Notes under the pieces: generated by a model
Seen by the model: the letters and a program-made list of their open reading frames with translations, nothing else
The model's database searches: none
Told to the model about the DNA's origin: nothing
Assembly: GCA_947184155.2 (NCBI GenBank)
Contig: CAMXCT020002005.1
Coordinates: 1-64,000, forward strand
DNA from: Cladocopium goreaui
Taxonomy: Eukaryota; Sar; Dinophyceae; Suessiales; Symbiodiniaceae
Direction of reading: 5' to 3'
DNA: 64,000 nt
Part shown: positions 11,504 to 23,881 of the stretch, in pieces
Layout of the letters: every line of letters starts with the position of its first letter
Numbering within the stretch: the first letter of the stretch is position 1
Position numbers and translations under genes: made by a program

Positions 11504-14299
11504 CTACAGTAAGGTTTTCTGTCCCAAAAACATCCCAAAAGCAGAAACAGCCAGAGAATTTAAAATTTAGTGGGAATCCAATTCTGCGTCCAATCGCTGC
11601 GCAAATGGGTGACCCCGCTGGTTTTCCTTGCCGCAACAAGACCTAAGTGACGTCACAACTGGCAAACCCGCTGAAGTGAACGATCGACCAATGAGACCAC
11701 GGGATCGTTTTACATCTTCGTGCCATGGCTTCCTGATGCTTCCTGTGTAGCTAAATAGTTTCCTAATGTTTCCGAGCACGGTTTCTGAACGGTCGACGGT
11801 CACAATTTAAGTCATCCCTTGTGGATCAGATAGTCTGTGGCTGCCCTAAACTTCAATATCTTCAATGAGAATCACCAGGTCAAGAAGAGTATGGCAAAGT
11901 TGGCACCCTGACAATCGCCGTTGATCCCAAGATATCTCAATCATGCCATCGCAGCTCGACTTTTCCATTGGCCAGCTGCATCTTGGATGCTCGGCCAAAA
12001 TAAAACTGCCGCAGCCGTGAGGCAACCCCTCATAGCTGTTACACATTGTTACACTATGTTGCAGCCCTCGATGCTCCTTTCTTGGCGAAAACCCGGAGGT
12101 CAGGTGAATGAAGCAATGTCAACAAGAAATACGGCAGCCATTCAGTGATAAGACTCCAAGAAGAATAATATCGGCAGCTTTTGGGTGATTTGTTGGACTA
12201 CAGAAACACATTCAACTTTGTTGCAGTGTCATTCAAACAACCAGGAACACTTGGCAGGGGCCAATTGGAACACCCTGGGCCATTCCTCAACATCCCTCTT
12301 TGGGGACTGTGCATCATACCGATTTCGGATTCCTATAGCTCTTCTTGAAGGAAGTTTGAACCAGTGGATGTGCCTGCCGAGTTGGCACCACTTTAACAGA
12401 GACGTATAAGATGTATAAGCAAAGCCTGCGATCAAGGCAAAACGGACAATAACCGTCCCACCATTGAAAAGTAGGTCCTCTGACAGGAAACAAAATCTTC
12501 ACAGCCAACAAAATCAACAAATGTGCCGGCAGATGCACATCCTGGATTTGCTCAGCTCTGACGCAGGGTCACTCACTGCCACTGATCCATCAGGTTGGAG
12601 CAATGGTGATGCAGTGATTGAGAAAATCTGCGCCGGAACCCTAAACAGCATGCTGAGGGATCCTTGCAGACCAAAAAAAACAATGGAGAAATACCAGAAG
12701 TGGATATTGTAGAAAATGCCTGCGGATCCCCCATGGCATGGGCTAAGGCAGCTAGGTCAACTAAGTCAACTAAGTCATCTAAGTCATCTAAGTCATCTAA
12801 GTCATCTAAATCTAAGGTCTAGAACTCAAGACCGGGTAACTCGGGTAACATTAGCCTCTATTTCTGGGTGATCCGATGAAATCTGAAAGATTCTGAAAGA
12901 TTCTGAAAGATTCTGAAAGATTCTGAGAGTGACAACATCGTCTCTTGAAGTCGACATGAAAAACATTGAAAAACGACTGTTCGACTCAGTTCGGATCAAC
13001 CCTCGCAGGGCGCGCACAACCTGACATGGCCCATGGGTGGGTCCATTTTGGCCCATCAACCCACTGGATCCACAGGTCTCAATTCCTGGATTGAACCATC
13101 CAAACTCTTCCATGGTTGGCCCACTTTGGCCATAGGACCTTGGTGAAGTGAAGATTTGTTTTTTTTATAAAGTCTACAAAAAGATCGAAAAGCTGTTTCC
13201 ATGTGGTTCCATGTGATTCCATTTGTATTCCAATCACATGAACTTGGCCTGAAGCTGTACATGAAAACTGTACAGAATCTGGGGTTACTCGAAAATTGAA
13301 GGCGATGACCTCCCACCAAAGGATGTCCATGCCTTTGGGTGCCATGTTATACAAAATAGTTTGACCTTTGAGACAAAAAGGATTGTTGAAGTCTCTTAGT
13401 TAGAAAGTCTCTTAGAATTCTTAATTTCAATCTTTGCCGTTCTCAATCCAATTCAGCTGTTGGTTTCTCCGTTTCTCCCGTTGAAATCGCCTCAGGCCGC
13501 TACCTCGTCCGAAGACCGATTCGATGCTGGCGTGTCAGGTTGAAAAATTGGACCCAGGTCTACGGAGTCCATGGCCGGGTGACCTCTAAGATCTAGCCAG
13601 TTTAAATATGTTTAAATATGTTTAAATACCACAAGAACAGCTTCAGATTTTGATTCGAGGTGAGTGCCACAGTGGTTCTGTAATTTGTAGTTTAGTACCC
13701 AAAAAATGACAACGATGGATCTTGAATCGAATGCGCAATCGCAGATCGTCGCAGATCGTCGCAGATCACAGGTGCCCCACCTGCGTGCAGGTGCCGTACC
13801 ACATCGTCGCAAGGACAAGTTCTGACCAGCACCCAGGGGCCTGACACAGGACACAGCCAGGACGCCAGGACGCCAGGAGATTGGGCCAAAAAACAAAAAC
13901 GAACAGCGTCTCCCCCATTCCGAAGTTGTCCCCGAGTTCACGACAAGGTTCAAGCAGCTTCAAGCATATCATATATGTTCATTTCATATGAATCATATGA
14001 TCCTCTCCAATGAGTGAGGTATTGTTGTTTGACATGTCTGATTATGTTTTAATCTCGATGTCAGGGTTGGAGAACAGGAATCCAGAAAAGCAAACCTTCT
14101 TCCAGCTTCTTGCCCTTAAAAGGCCTGGGGAAAGATGGAATCATGAGGCATAAACTAAATTGTAAAAACTGTGAGAATAACAAACATATATAGTAATCAT
14201 ATATATATATAATATATGTATATATAATATGTATGATCATGACACTAAAGGTGCAACTCTTGCAAACACATCAAACACTGAACTTCTCGACTTCTCGAC
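11504..14299. other. non-coding stretch with short tandem repeats
   Basis: Contains a TAAGTCATC unit repeated about five times at 12764-12808 and an ATTCTGAAAG unit four times at 12887-12925. No exon could be supported with confidence. An AT tract begins at 14190. Confidence 0.5.
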
Positions 14300-14429
14300 C
14301 AAGTTCCCTTCTCAAATTCCACCGAAGCAAGCCCCGTCCTTGGCCACTTGTGGCATCCTTGCTGGAAGGCGACGTCTGACTTGGAGCTGTACCAATCTCT
14401 TTCTCCAAAATGCCAATGACTGCGGCCAT
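14300..14429 (-). CDS. candidate first exon, unidentified protein
   Basis: ATG at 14429 in a good context (CGACATGGC) starts a 43-codon frame beginning MAAVIGILEKEIGTAPSQTS and ending before a CTTG/GTCGAG donor (exon ends with 1 base). The peptide is serine/threonine- and arginine-rich after residue 12. No domain recognised. Supported only by codon pattern and the donor. Confidence 0.3.
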
Positions 14430-15852
14430 GTCGGGGCATGAGGAGTGATAAACGCCAAAACGACGCTGGGGCAATTGGATTTGCGGAATGCCTGGAATGT
14501 CTAGGTCGTCTGGGCAATTGCCGAGAAATTGATCTGGTACTGTTCAGGCTTGGGGGGAAACCCGGTTAGACTGATGACTTCGAAATCCAAAATAAGATTT
14601 CTGCAATCCGCTTTGAATTGTGTTATAAGAATTGTAAGAGGGGGTTGTCCAGTCGAAAATTGGCACAGGCAGGGTTAAATTCTGTTTCTCTTGGGCTGAA
14701 ACATGAGCTTCCAATAAACGTCTTTGGTGGTGTTGCCTAATCCATCACAATCCTTATCCTTCAAGCAACACTGGTGTATATATGTCTATGGGTAACGTTT
14801 GCACTGTCATTGTCGACGCAAAGCGCGTTTGGAACCGATAGGTCCCCTCGCAACAAATATCTCAGTCCCGATCTCGGGATGTGTTGGCCAAAAGGGATAA
14901 ACACTCGCTCCCGGCCAACGGCATCATACCACCATCCCAGTATGCACCCCACACTTGGCCAACTGTGTCGAAAAAAAGCCAGCGTTACCGCAGGCACAAG
15001 GCACAATGCTCACAGTCTTTACACAAGGAGCAATCCATCAAAGGCTCCCGCCCGTCCAAAAATGGGGTTGAAAAGGAGGAGCCTATAATTTTTATAAAAA
15101 GACAGTCGGGAAGCCTGCTTTCCAATCATTTCTAATCCTTCTATCTCTAAGAAAACATAGGTCCAATTTCGGAGTTGCAGCACGGTTGCGGCGCCTGCGA
15201 CCTCCAAAGAACCGTAACTCTACACTCCTGGCACGATGCCGAGTGCTCATCCCCGCAAATCGCTCCATTGCAGAGGTACCATAGAGGTACCTGATGGTAT
15301 TGTCTTCATTTCTTCAGATATCTCCAGGTAGTGTCTACCCCTTAACCATCACATACCATCACCCAACAAGTTCAAGGGGTGTTCTCATCAAAAACCTGGG
15401 CTCAGCATGGCTCAGCTCCTGCTATGCGGATAGGTGGTGTAGCTGCTTTTGCTCTGCGACTTGCTCTGGGGCCATGCACCTGGCTACGCGGCCTTGATGT
15501 GGATGGTGCGAAATTTAGAGGGAACACAAGATATCCGGATGCAATATCAACAGCAAGTTACAGCAAGTTTCAGCTAACTCCAAGTTGATAACCTCGGGGG
15601 CAAGTCATCCTTGTGACCACATGCATGGTCACAATACCTCTGCGCTCGTGGGGTTCACCCACAGGCCCTAAGGTCTGAAACTACTCATGCACTCCGGGCG
15701 TTTCAAATGTGTAATCCCCGGGTATCTCACCAAAACTTAGAACTTGAGGAGCCATCGCCCAATGAATTGAATGAACATACTGAAAGTGATTCCCATTAGA
15801 TGTGAATCCCACAACTTTAATTTTGCCATTTTTTGCCATTGGATTTTGCCAC
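14430..15852. other. non-coding stretch; second copy of a dispersed repeat at 14877-14972
   Basis: The 14877-14972 block matches 10846-10930 (see that entry). A weak exon-like frame lies at about 15207-15160 on the minus strand after TTTGGAG/G. Otherwise no features were seen. Confidence 0.45.
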
Positions 15853-16995
15853 TTCCAGAAGGCACAAATCATGGCAGGCTGACGGCGGCCCCACGTATTG
15901 CTCTGCTGTTCTGGGCGGTGAGATCTGGGGGGAAGTGCCCGGCCCGTTGAGAGGAAGCTGCATTGATGTCCTAACAAAACCTTGGAAAAACTGACAAGAC
16001 TCAACAAGATGAAAATAACGATTGGATGAACTGACAATGTTTACCGGAAAAACACCCAACAAGTTGTTTGTTCACATGTCTTATGTTTTGAGGTAATGTT
16101 GAACATCAAAGGATCCTAAACAAAACGAAGATCAACAAAGACCAGCTTGCACAACTACCCAGTTTGCAAGTCTACAAGATCAATACTTGGATACCGGATC
16201 AGGCATTCTCGAAATTGAAGTGACTGAGTGCTTAAATAGAACCACCCTCTCAGAAGGATTTCCGTAGATTCCTGATATCACTACATTACTTACATTACTT
16301 ACATTAGTATGTCAGATATGTCAGGATATGTCATAAATTGACCACTTCATGACGGTAACGTGACGGCTGCGATGCACCGAGGTCCACTCTTGGGGGGTCC
16401 ACATACAGCAGCTGGCTGCGGGACAAGATATCCTGAGCGCCATAGCGGGCCATAGCGACGGCCTAGGAAAATTAGCCACAGATGCGGAAAATTCATGAAG
16501 ATTGCTCTGACAACATCTGACCCTATCACAACAACTGTCTTTATTATTGCGGAAAAAAAGAATTTGCTGGCGGAGCAATGCCTCATCTGAGAGACCTCCT
16601 CGTCCACTTGGAAAGCCTGCGCAGAGTCAAACGTCGTATTCATCGTAATCATTGAAGCTGCCAAGCCGTCAGAAATTGCCTGGGTACAGTTTCCCCTCTA
16701 AGATGCAGCACCTGTATCAGACTTTATCGTGCCAAGGTCACAACCTTCAAGACATTTGGACTGGAGCAACAATTCCCATTAAATTGCAAGAATTGAATGA
16801 AGAACTGGAAACGTCATGAAATTTGTATGGAATCAATCGCAGACGTCGCAGACCCCACTAAAATCTTTACTTCAGCCTTCAATGCCTTCAATCTACTCCA
16901 ACTGAGCACCTCGTGTGTCGAAGGGCAGCGAGATGGGTGGAGCTTTGATAACCGAAGCCTCCTCCAAACTGCCCAGAGGCACCTGGGACCTGTTC
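15853..16995 (-). CDS. exons of an unidentified multi-exon gene
   Basis: Four minus-strand exon candidates. E0: 16995-16910, after CGTTCAG/G, encodes EQVPGASGQFGGGFGYQSST and eight more residues. E1: 16679-16596, after TACCCAG/G, ends at GAG/GTCTC. E2: 16462-16360, after TTTTCCTAG/G, begins AVAMARYGAQDILSRSQLLY and ends at CAC/GTTACC. E4: 15970-15853, after TTTGTTAG/G, includes TAEQYVGPPSACHDLCLLE. E1 and E2 join in phase 0. E0-E1 and E2-E4 do not join directly, so exons are missing or a call is wrong. All four acceptors are followed by G. No family recognised; E0 is glycine-rich. The set could represent more than one gene. Confidence 0.45.
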
Positions 16996-17097
16996 CTGAA
17001 CGAACGGCCGAACGGCGGTTTTTAAGCGCTGGAAAATTGGGATACGATGGCATCACTACGTCCAAAAATTATGTGACTTAGTGGCTCAGTTTACATG

Positions 17098-17307
17098 TGT
17101 ATATTATATATATATGTATGTATATATATATATATATAGTATATATATTAGTATATATATATTAGTGTATATATATATATTAGTATATATATATGTATTA
17201 GTATATATATATATTAGTATATATATATAATTATATATATGTGTGTGAATAGGCATGTGTATGTAAGAGAAAGACATGCGTGTCTGTGTATATGTGTATC
17301 TAGACCT

Positions 17308-17348
<41 letters not shown>

Positions 17349-17420
17349 CGTGCATGCATGCATGTGTGTCCATCTCTATGCGTAAGATATCTATAATTAT
17401 TATATATAATCTCGTCTCAA
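17098..17420. repeat. TATA/TATTAG and GT microsatellite
   Basis: Alternating TA runs with a repeated TATTAGTATATATATA unit, then TGTGTGTG and GCATGCATG tracts. It lies just downstream, in the element's sense, of the tyrosine-recombinase retroelement. The tyrosine/isoleucine-rich frames are translations of the repeat. Confidence 0.9.
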
Positions 17421-17658
17421 CTACTGGCACAAAGTCGGCTCTTTTCACCTGCTGGTTCAAAGAGTCCCTGGTGTGCGCTTGGTATGCCATTGTTTGGCAT
17501 CAGCACTGAGCTGAAAGACGAAGAGCTCGAAGACGTCAAGCAAAAAACAAAAAAGATCGCGCCAGAGTGCCAGAGTGCTGACACTTAAGCCATCAAGTTC
17601 AAAAAATGATCCACGACAGGGTGTTGACACTCAAGCTATCAAGTCTGCTCGAAATCTG

Positions 17659-18641
17659 CTAAAATTCACTTCCATCATTAAAATTCTGCTCTGCAAGAAA
17701 CATCTGATACAGCACACACCAGGAGTGTTTGGATAGTTCTTCGATGCGAACTTTGGCGCTAGGAGTCAAGGTATGGATCAGGACATATGCAGCTACTTCC
17801 TGGGGATAATACTCCAAAGTTTTTAGCCGGCTCCATCGCCCTCTCCAGGCGATCCAGTTACGTCTTCCGACCCTGTGTATAGAAAAGTGGCGCCGGAGCC
17901 ACGCAACACTCCGGGCGTGGCACCATGCAAATCTTGACGATAAGGCACCCCTAATCTGTCCATGATAGCATTCCACTGTTTCCGAAACACATGGATAGAC
18001 GCAGGAAAAAGCTTCTGTTCTTTCTGCAAATGACCGAAAATAGTTTCTACTAAGGCAATGACACTGGGATCATCTATCCGTCCATGCTGCCTGCGGGCAA
18101 AACGGGCTGTCTTTGGATTGCTGATCCTTAAGAACAAACTCTTGCTGTCGTAGAACAAGTCCCTAGGGAAAATCAAATCGCCACGTGTGAGCGCAAGCAT
18201 CTCGGACGGGGGAAGCACTTCTGAGAAACCCAGCAGCACCAGGCCAAGCCAACACGGCCAATTCCAAAGCGCGGCTAAACATAAAGCAGCACGAACGACC
18301 AAGGCTAGCAAAACTGCTCTGCAACTTCCAGGTTCATGAATCTGCCACTTTTTGTCTACTTGCCAAGCCAGAGTTAAAAATGTTCGGGCTAGAGGAAACT
18401 TGTCTTGAACTGCCGTAATAGCATACACAAACAGATAGCGAGGAAGACCTTGTTCAAAACAGTACAAACCATAACCGCGCAGCGCAAGGGCTAAGGCGTG
18501 GGGCTCTTGTATAAGGGCATTCCAATCCAGCTTTTCATTGTCACACCAGAGCCTGATCCCTTCTAAGCACTTCTCCATCCGTGAAGCTGTAGTTGCTTCG
18601 AAACCCGTTGCCATGTTCAGTTTACCTCTCGCCTGGTAAGT
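17659..18641 (-). pseudogene. tyrosine recombinase domain of the retroelement
   Basis: Follows the 2A motif in the same frame. GFSEVLPPSEMLALTRGDL occupies the position of the first catalytic arginine box (family form G-x-LRP-x-E); the arginine reads as proline here. The second box is TPGVLRGSGATFLY, matching the H/K-x-x-R region. A frameshift at about 17830 then moves the nucleophile region (LKTLEYYPQEVAA, 17812-17774) into another frame that stops at 17659. Loss of the first arginine plus the frameshift argues that the recombinase is dead. The intact enzyme would integrate circular cDNA by strand exchange without target-site duplication (family knowledge). Confidence 0.7.
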
Positions 18642-18665
18642 CGGCCCGGGATTGGGCTCAATGTC
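18642..18665 (-). other. 2A-like ribosome-skipping motif between RNase H and recombinase
   Basis: The frame reads WLRLLLLLGGDIEPNPGP. The last eight residues fit the 2A consensus D-[VI]-E-x-N-P-G-P exactly, and a leucine-rich helix precedes it, as in functional 2A peptides. In such sequences the ribosome fails to join the final glycine and proline, releasing two proteins from one frame. Here it would separate the upstream RT/RNase H protein from the recombinase, which would start with proline. The motif is intact although the element around it is decayed. Confidence 0.8.
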
Positions 18666-21600
18666 ACCTCCTAAAAGCAGTAGGAGGCGTAACCAGCGTG
18701 CTGGGTTTTTACTGAAACGACTAGCAGCTACTGCGCAATCAAAAGGGCCAGAGTCACCTCTTTCGAGGGCAGTCAGCCAGCGTGGCAACTCCTTGGATGG
18801 ACCGCGAAGAGGTCGGTTTCGGGAAGGGTCGTCGGCTCTGTTTTCACTAGAATAACAATGCAACAGCCCTGGATACAGGTTACCCCCTATAATATAAGCC
18901 ATGGTTCCCTGAAGCACTCTACTAATGGCTGGCGAACTGGATCTACCTTTAGACGCAGCACCCATCGTCACCCGACTGTCCAACAAACCACAAAAACGAG
19001 TGTTGGGCTCCGATTTGGCCATGCTCTTGATCCAAGACTTGTATGTTCGTGATTCATTTACATTGATGTGACCTGGTACCTTGAACTGAAAACGAAAAAG
19101 CTCTTTGAAGGCTAAACTCTCAGACAAATCACTGATCCATTCTGGGTCTTCATGCCAAAGACGATCAGGAAACAAGGGGTCAGTGCAAGGCAAAATACTA
19201 GGTTCACAATCCAATGAGCCAACTTCCTGCAAACTACGCAACTGAGCTTGGATGGGCATCTTGCTGGCACCATGGAGTTTGGCAGCGATACAGCGGATAT
19301 GTCGTTGAAAGCGAAGACATGTGATCTCCTGGCTTCGGCTCACGACCGTAAACGGCGAAACAGGAAGGACGACATCGCTGTTTGAACTCTTGGCAAGATA
19401 TCTCTGTGAAATGGCCCTTGGCTACCAAATGCTTGCCCTTAAAGGGACACTGACATTCACATTCCAACCCAACCAACCAAGGTTTGTTATGCAGCCATTT
19501 TGGAGCTTTGTGAAAAGCACTACCGTAGCTACAAAAGGTGAAATGAGAGATCACGCAGCCAAGTCTCACCATGGTTTGAAAGCAATGCAAGAGGTATATC
19601 CGAGAACTTCCAGGTTGCTCGATGCTGACGAATTGTCCTAACATCATGGCTAAGGTCAGGATCAAACCCGTCCTACGGGCCAACAGATTGTGGTAAGCTG
19701 TGCGAGGTTCTTTGGGGTTAAAACCATTAGGCTTAGCTTTTGATCTGATTTGGGGACGACGTAAAATACCAAAGCTGAGGCCAGGCACACGAGCGTGCCA
19801 ATCGCACACCACGCGCCGCAGCACCAGTGCAAGCACTTGTTGACAGGTTTTGGCAGAAGACAAGTCGCTAAACTGCAGGCAGCGGCCACCAATATCAAAT
19901 CCATCATGGCACGACAGCCCCTGGTCACTATGAATTAAACTCCAATTTCCTGAATCTTGAAACAGTTCACAACAATCATAAAGCACTCCTTCACTCAAAA
20001 CTCTTGTGGGAGTTGGAGAGGGGACATGAAGAGGTTCAGGAGCTATCTGTTCTACCACCTCAGATGGCAATCCCAGTTCGGTCAGCGTCGCAGATACTGG
20101 GCTTTGCAATTTGGTATAAAAACCACGCTGCTCAGAGTGTCTCCAGATTTCTTGGGTGACTTTACTGCCTACCACTGCTCTAATGACTGCGCCCCCTGTG
20201 GGTGAAGCATCTGTGCAATACAAGTGCTTGGAATACCCTACACGCAGGTCACTTTGAGCAACTGGGCCAACTGCAGCGAGCATGAGAAGTTCGTTCCGGG
20301 ACTGCTGAGTCAAAGTGAAAACCTGGTCTTGGGGTAGCCCTCTGCCTTGCTTAAAGATGTCATGCATGATAGCGAACAGAACCCGCCGGAAGAGAAGTAC
20401 ATGAATCCAACAACCTAAAAGGGTGGCCAACAACCGTGGAGTGCAGGTTCCCCTGGAAGCAACTTCAATGGTCAAAAGGATGAGAACAGCAACCCTGTTC
20501 CTAGGAGCCATTACTTTACCAGCTAAACCATCAAAATCGGCTCCTAAAATGACACCCGACGTCTGGTCACGTTTTTGTTTGGAGTATTGCTGGATTAAGT
20601 TTACCTGCTGATACGCCCGGCCAGCAGCAGCAAACACGTTGGTATCCCTCATCGCGGGTTTGTCCTCAAATACAGCCTTCGGAAGTTTTTGGATTCCTAC
20701 ATGATCGTCAATTGCAAGAAGCTCGATGAAATCTGACCTAGGGACAGGACAACGATACCTGAGGGTTTCGTGTGGAAGCAACGCCCCGCACAACTGACGC
20801 AACACATTGCTGTGAGCTTGCTGGGCTATTTCAACCGCTAGGCTATCCCCCATGGCTAAAGTCCTTGAACAAATTAACAAAGGTTTACCACCGAACTCAG
20901 GCTTATAAGATCTGAAATGGGATACTTCATGGGAATGAAAAACTTGACGAATGGCATTCCGGGTAGCCCTAGATTCTGAGACCAAAATAGATCATCGGCT
21001 TGGAAACGGAACATCATGTCATCTTCCACATGCAACAAACCGAGCATACACCCTGGTGCCAATTCCTTGGTGGACTTGGAAATGCTGTGCATTCGGCTGT
21101 TCATGGTGACTGGGTTGATGATAAGACGATCATACTGAGCATCTTTCCCCACACAGAAGAGACCAACTGCTTCCTTGAAATTCTTCTGCTCCAAGGGAAG
21201 CAGCATACATGCACCTAGCTCATCCCACCGACTAGCAAGCTTTAGCAATTCACTCTTAGAACAGTTTAGCTTTGGGGGTCTGCTTGGGGGCCATTCACAA
21301 GGATCCTTATGCAAAACTTCGGGATCTACAAAAGCAGCACGCACCAATGGATCTGACAGAAAAGGCTCTGCATCAAAGCTTGGCGGATTTTTCCATTTCA
21401 CACGGTCTGACACGACAGGCCTAGCACCGCTTGGATTCGGTGGAGGGATGATGCTGGGACCTGAGGTCGCCCCAGACGGACGGGCAGGGGGCTCAGCTGC
21501 AGCGACATTCTGAAACTCACTAGCACGGCCAAAATGGCCACGATACGGGTCGAACTTTTCATGCACTAGCTCAGCTAATTTGGTTAGGTCCTCGAACCCA

Positions 21601-21887
21601 CTGAAGGGCAGTTCCTGTATGTGTTTAATTATGTTTGAATACTTTTCCTGAGCCCGTCCCAACCCGTCCCCTTCAAATTCTGGCATGCGAAGGAAATGAT
21701 CCAACATGGATTCGATACGCTCAAGAATCTCATGCTGCTGTACGGATATTGGCGCTCCTAGCTGAGCGTGTTTGGGTGGCTCTAACGGAAAACCTAGCAC
21801 CTCCCAGTTCAGGCAACACACCACGGTCTGAAGGAGCTCATGCCGTGTCTGGAGAAATGCTTTGCGACGACGACGCCGCGGACTCAA
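18666..21887 (-). pseudogene. reverse transcriptase / RNase H region of the retroelement
   Basis: The segment starting at 21887 (337 codons) has an arginine-rich start, a proline-rich linker (about residues 132-155) and the RT fingers (KDAQYDRLIINPVTMNSRM, residues 249-266; motif A start ADDL at 297-300). At about 20985 a small deletion and frameshift remove the residues after ADDL. The next frame continues with ESRATRNAI, LAMGDSLAVEIAQQAH and the catalytic box ELLAIDDHVG (YxDD equivalent). RNase H follows: LYCTDASPTGGA, then after a frame change near 19310 GHINVNESR, DSRVTMGAASKGRSSS and ENRADDPSR. Order and motifs match RT-RH of tyrosine-recombinase elements. The missing motif A residues would abolish activity. 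Confidence 0.75.
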
Positions 21888-22197
21888 ACGCGCAGATCCA
21901 GTCCAACACCACCTGGGCGGAGGGACTGGCCAAAGATCCCTTGGGGAGCTTTCAACAACGCAGGCGGAACTAACCAGTCTGAACTAGCTCTTACAAAGTG
22001 ACCTAATCCGGTGTAGGATGAGCGAAGGCCACGGCATGCGGCTTGCATTAAATTGACACTTGAAAAAACTACATGGGGTTTAGAGAGGTCAGGGAGATTA
22101 TTCTGAGGAGAACTATGTGCAACAGATGACCCACATGCACCACCGCCTGGCTCACTCGAGGAATCATGCACTGCAGGCTCATATTGGTGGCAAGGGC

Positions 22198-23881
22198 TCA
22201 CTGTGGCGCCGCTGGCGCCGGCGCTGCCGCACTGTTTGCTCCATCCCCCTTTCCTTTCCCCTTTGGTCTTTTGGGCTTCCTGGGCTTGGGAGTCAGATTG
22301 TCTGAATCGTCCACCTGGCTTTTGGCAGTAGGTGGTTTGCTCACCTGATTGAGTCGGCTTTCCATGAAGTCCAAATCTTTCAGATAAGCTAGATTCCCAC
22401 TGACCCAAGCTAGGGCGCAAAGTCTCGAGAATGGTTGAAGTCCCGGCTGACGGCGATGGTTTACCATCAGGTGCTGTGCTGGCTCTTGCCATCCACATAA
22501 TAGGAGCCATGCTAGTTGACTCTTCCCGCCATCGATGGCACATTGTTCCAGGAAAAAGAGCATGCGAGCTATCACTCCCAAGAGTTCGCTGTTCTGAGAT
22601 GCAGCCCCCACAGCCCAAGCTTCTGCCAACATGGTCCCAAATTGCGCCAAAAGCCGGTTGTCGGCGAGCGGCACCCGGCGTTCTATGTAGCGCCTCATCA
22701 ACGATGGGTCGTGTCTCTCCGGCGTCATGCCGAGCTCTTTGAGAGCGTTTTGGCGGGCAACATCCCCACTTTCACCAGATCTTGAACAGTCTTCAAGAAT
22801 GCCTCGCGGGCCAGGCAACCCCTGACGCCACTGCCGCCTGAGCTGGCGGTGCCGTTGTCCCGTCCTCCGGACTGCAGAGCTCCCAGCACCGGATCTGTGG
22901 CTCGTGAACCGGACACCAAACGATGCAACAGGACCTGATTTTGCTGCAATTGGTGCAACATGATCTGTTCCATTGACGACCCTGCAGGAGGTGGCGGCGG
23001 CACAACCACGGCCTCGTGCTCGACTTCGGGCTCGGCTGCTTCTCGCTCTAAATCTGGAAAAGGCATTGCTGCAGGTTGAGGGCGGGTCTTGGCGGCAGCT
23101 CCTCTCCGCTCTGCTTGCGCCATTCGAGGTTGCGGTGTGCCGGCAAACTGCCTCAACCGGCCCCACTGTGCTGGAGTCAGAGCAGTGTCGGTGTCTTGGA
23201 AGGAGCGTGCTGCGGAACCAACCCCTGTCGAAGCACAGGCCGGGCCTCGAGCTCTTCGATGCGCCGCAAGAGCGCTGCAATCGTAGCCTCTGAAGCAGCG
23301 CCCATAGGCTCGCCATCCAAGTTTGGATCTGCAGAGTCGAAAGCCTCTTCTACGCCCTCCTCGGCTGTGGCATAATCCTGAGCGGTCTCCTGATCCATCT
23401 CCCCAATCCAACGGGAAGCTGCTTCCAGGGCAGTGGCTTTGGTGGGGCGGCCAAGCTGATCTCCCATTTGAATATGGACTAATGGTGGACGCGATGCCAC
23501 GGGCCCTCTGAATGCAGCTGCCGGAGAAAACAGATGCACATAGGACCAACTCATGTCCACCAAAAGCACTTCTGTTGCACCCAAGACCCGGCCTCGGGTA
23601 TTCTCGAGGCTCACCTGAGACTCGTGGAACATAGGAGGATCCTCGTCCGGCTGGTCTGCTACCAAAGCCAGTTGCACATCTGGGTGATTTGGAGCAAGCA
23701 CCATGAACCCATTGGGGCGATATCTCAAAGCATAACACACTGCTATAGCCCCAGCTTCTTCGGCAGGAGGAGAAAATGGTAGGTGGAGAGCAGGCAAATT
23801 TCTGGCTTGAGCAGCTGAATCGACCAAGGCTTGTAGCGCACCTTGGTCTAAGGGAGCTTTCATAGTTCCAGATGTGGCCAC
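22198..23881 (-). pseudogene. Gag-like region of the retroelement
   Basis: Reading starts at ATG 23881 (MATSGTMKAPLDQGALQALV), runs for about 220 codons to a heptad-like segment (ATIAALLRRIEELEARP), shifts frame near 23210 into DTDTALTPAQWGRLRQFAG and a PPPPP linker with a glutamine/leucine coiled coil (MEQIMLHQLQQNQVLLHRL), and shifts again near 22765 into ARQNALKELGMTPERHDPSL. It ends with a lysine-rich tail (KPRKPKRPKGKGKG) before a stop at 22198. A basic C-terminus is typical of nucleic-acid-binding Gag proteins. No zinc knuckle is visible. The Gag role rests on position and composition. Confidence 0.5.
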
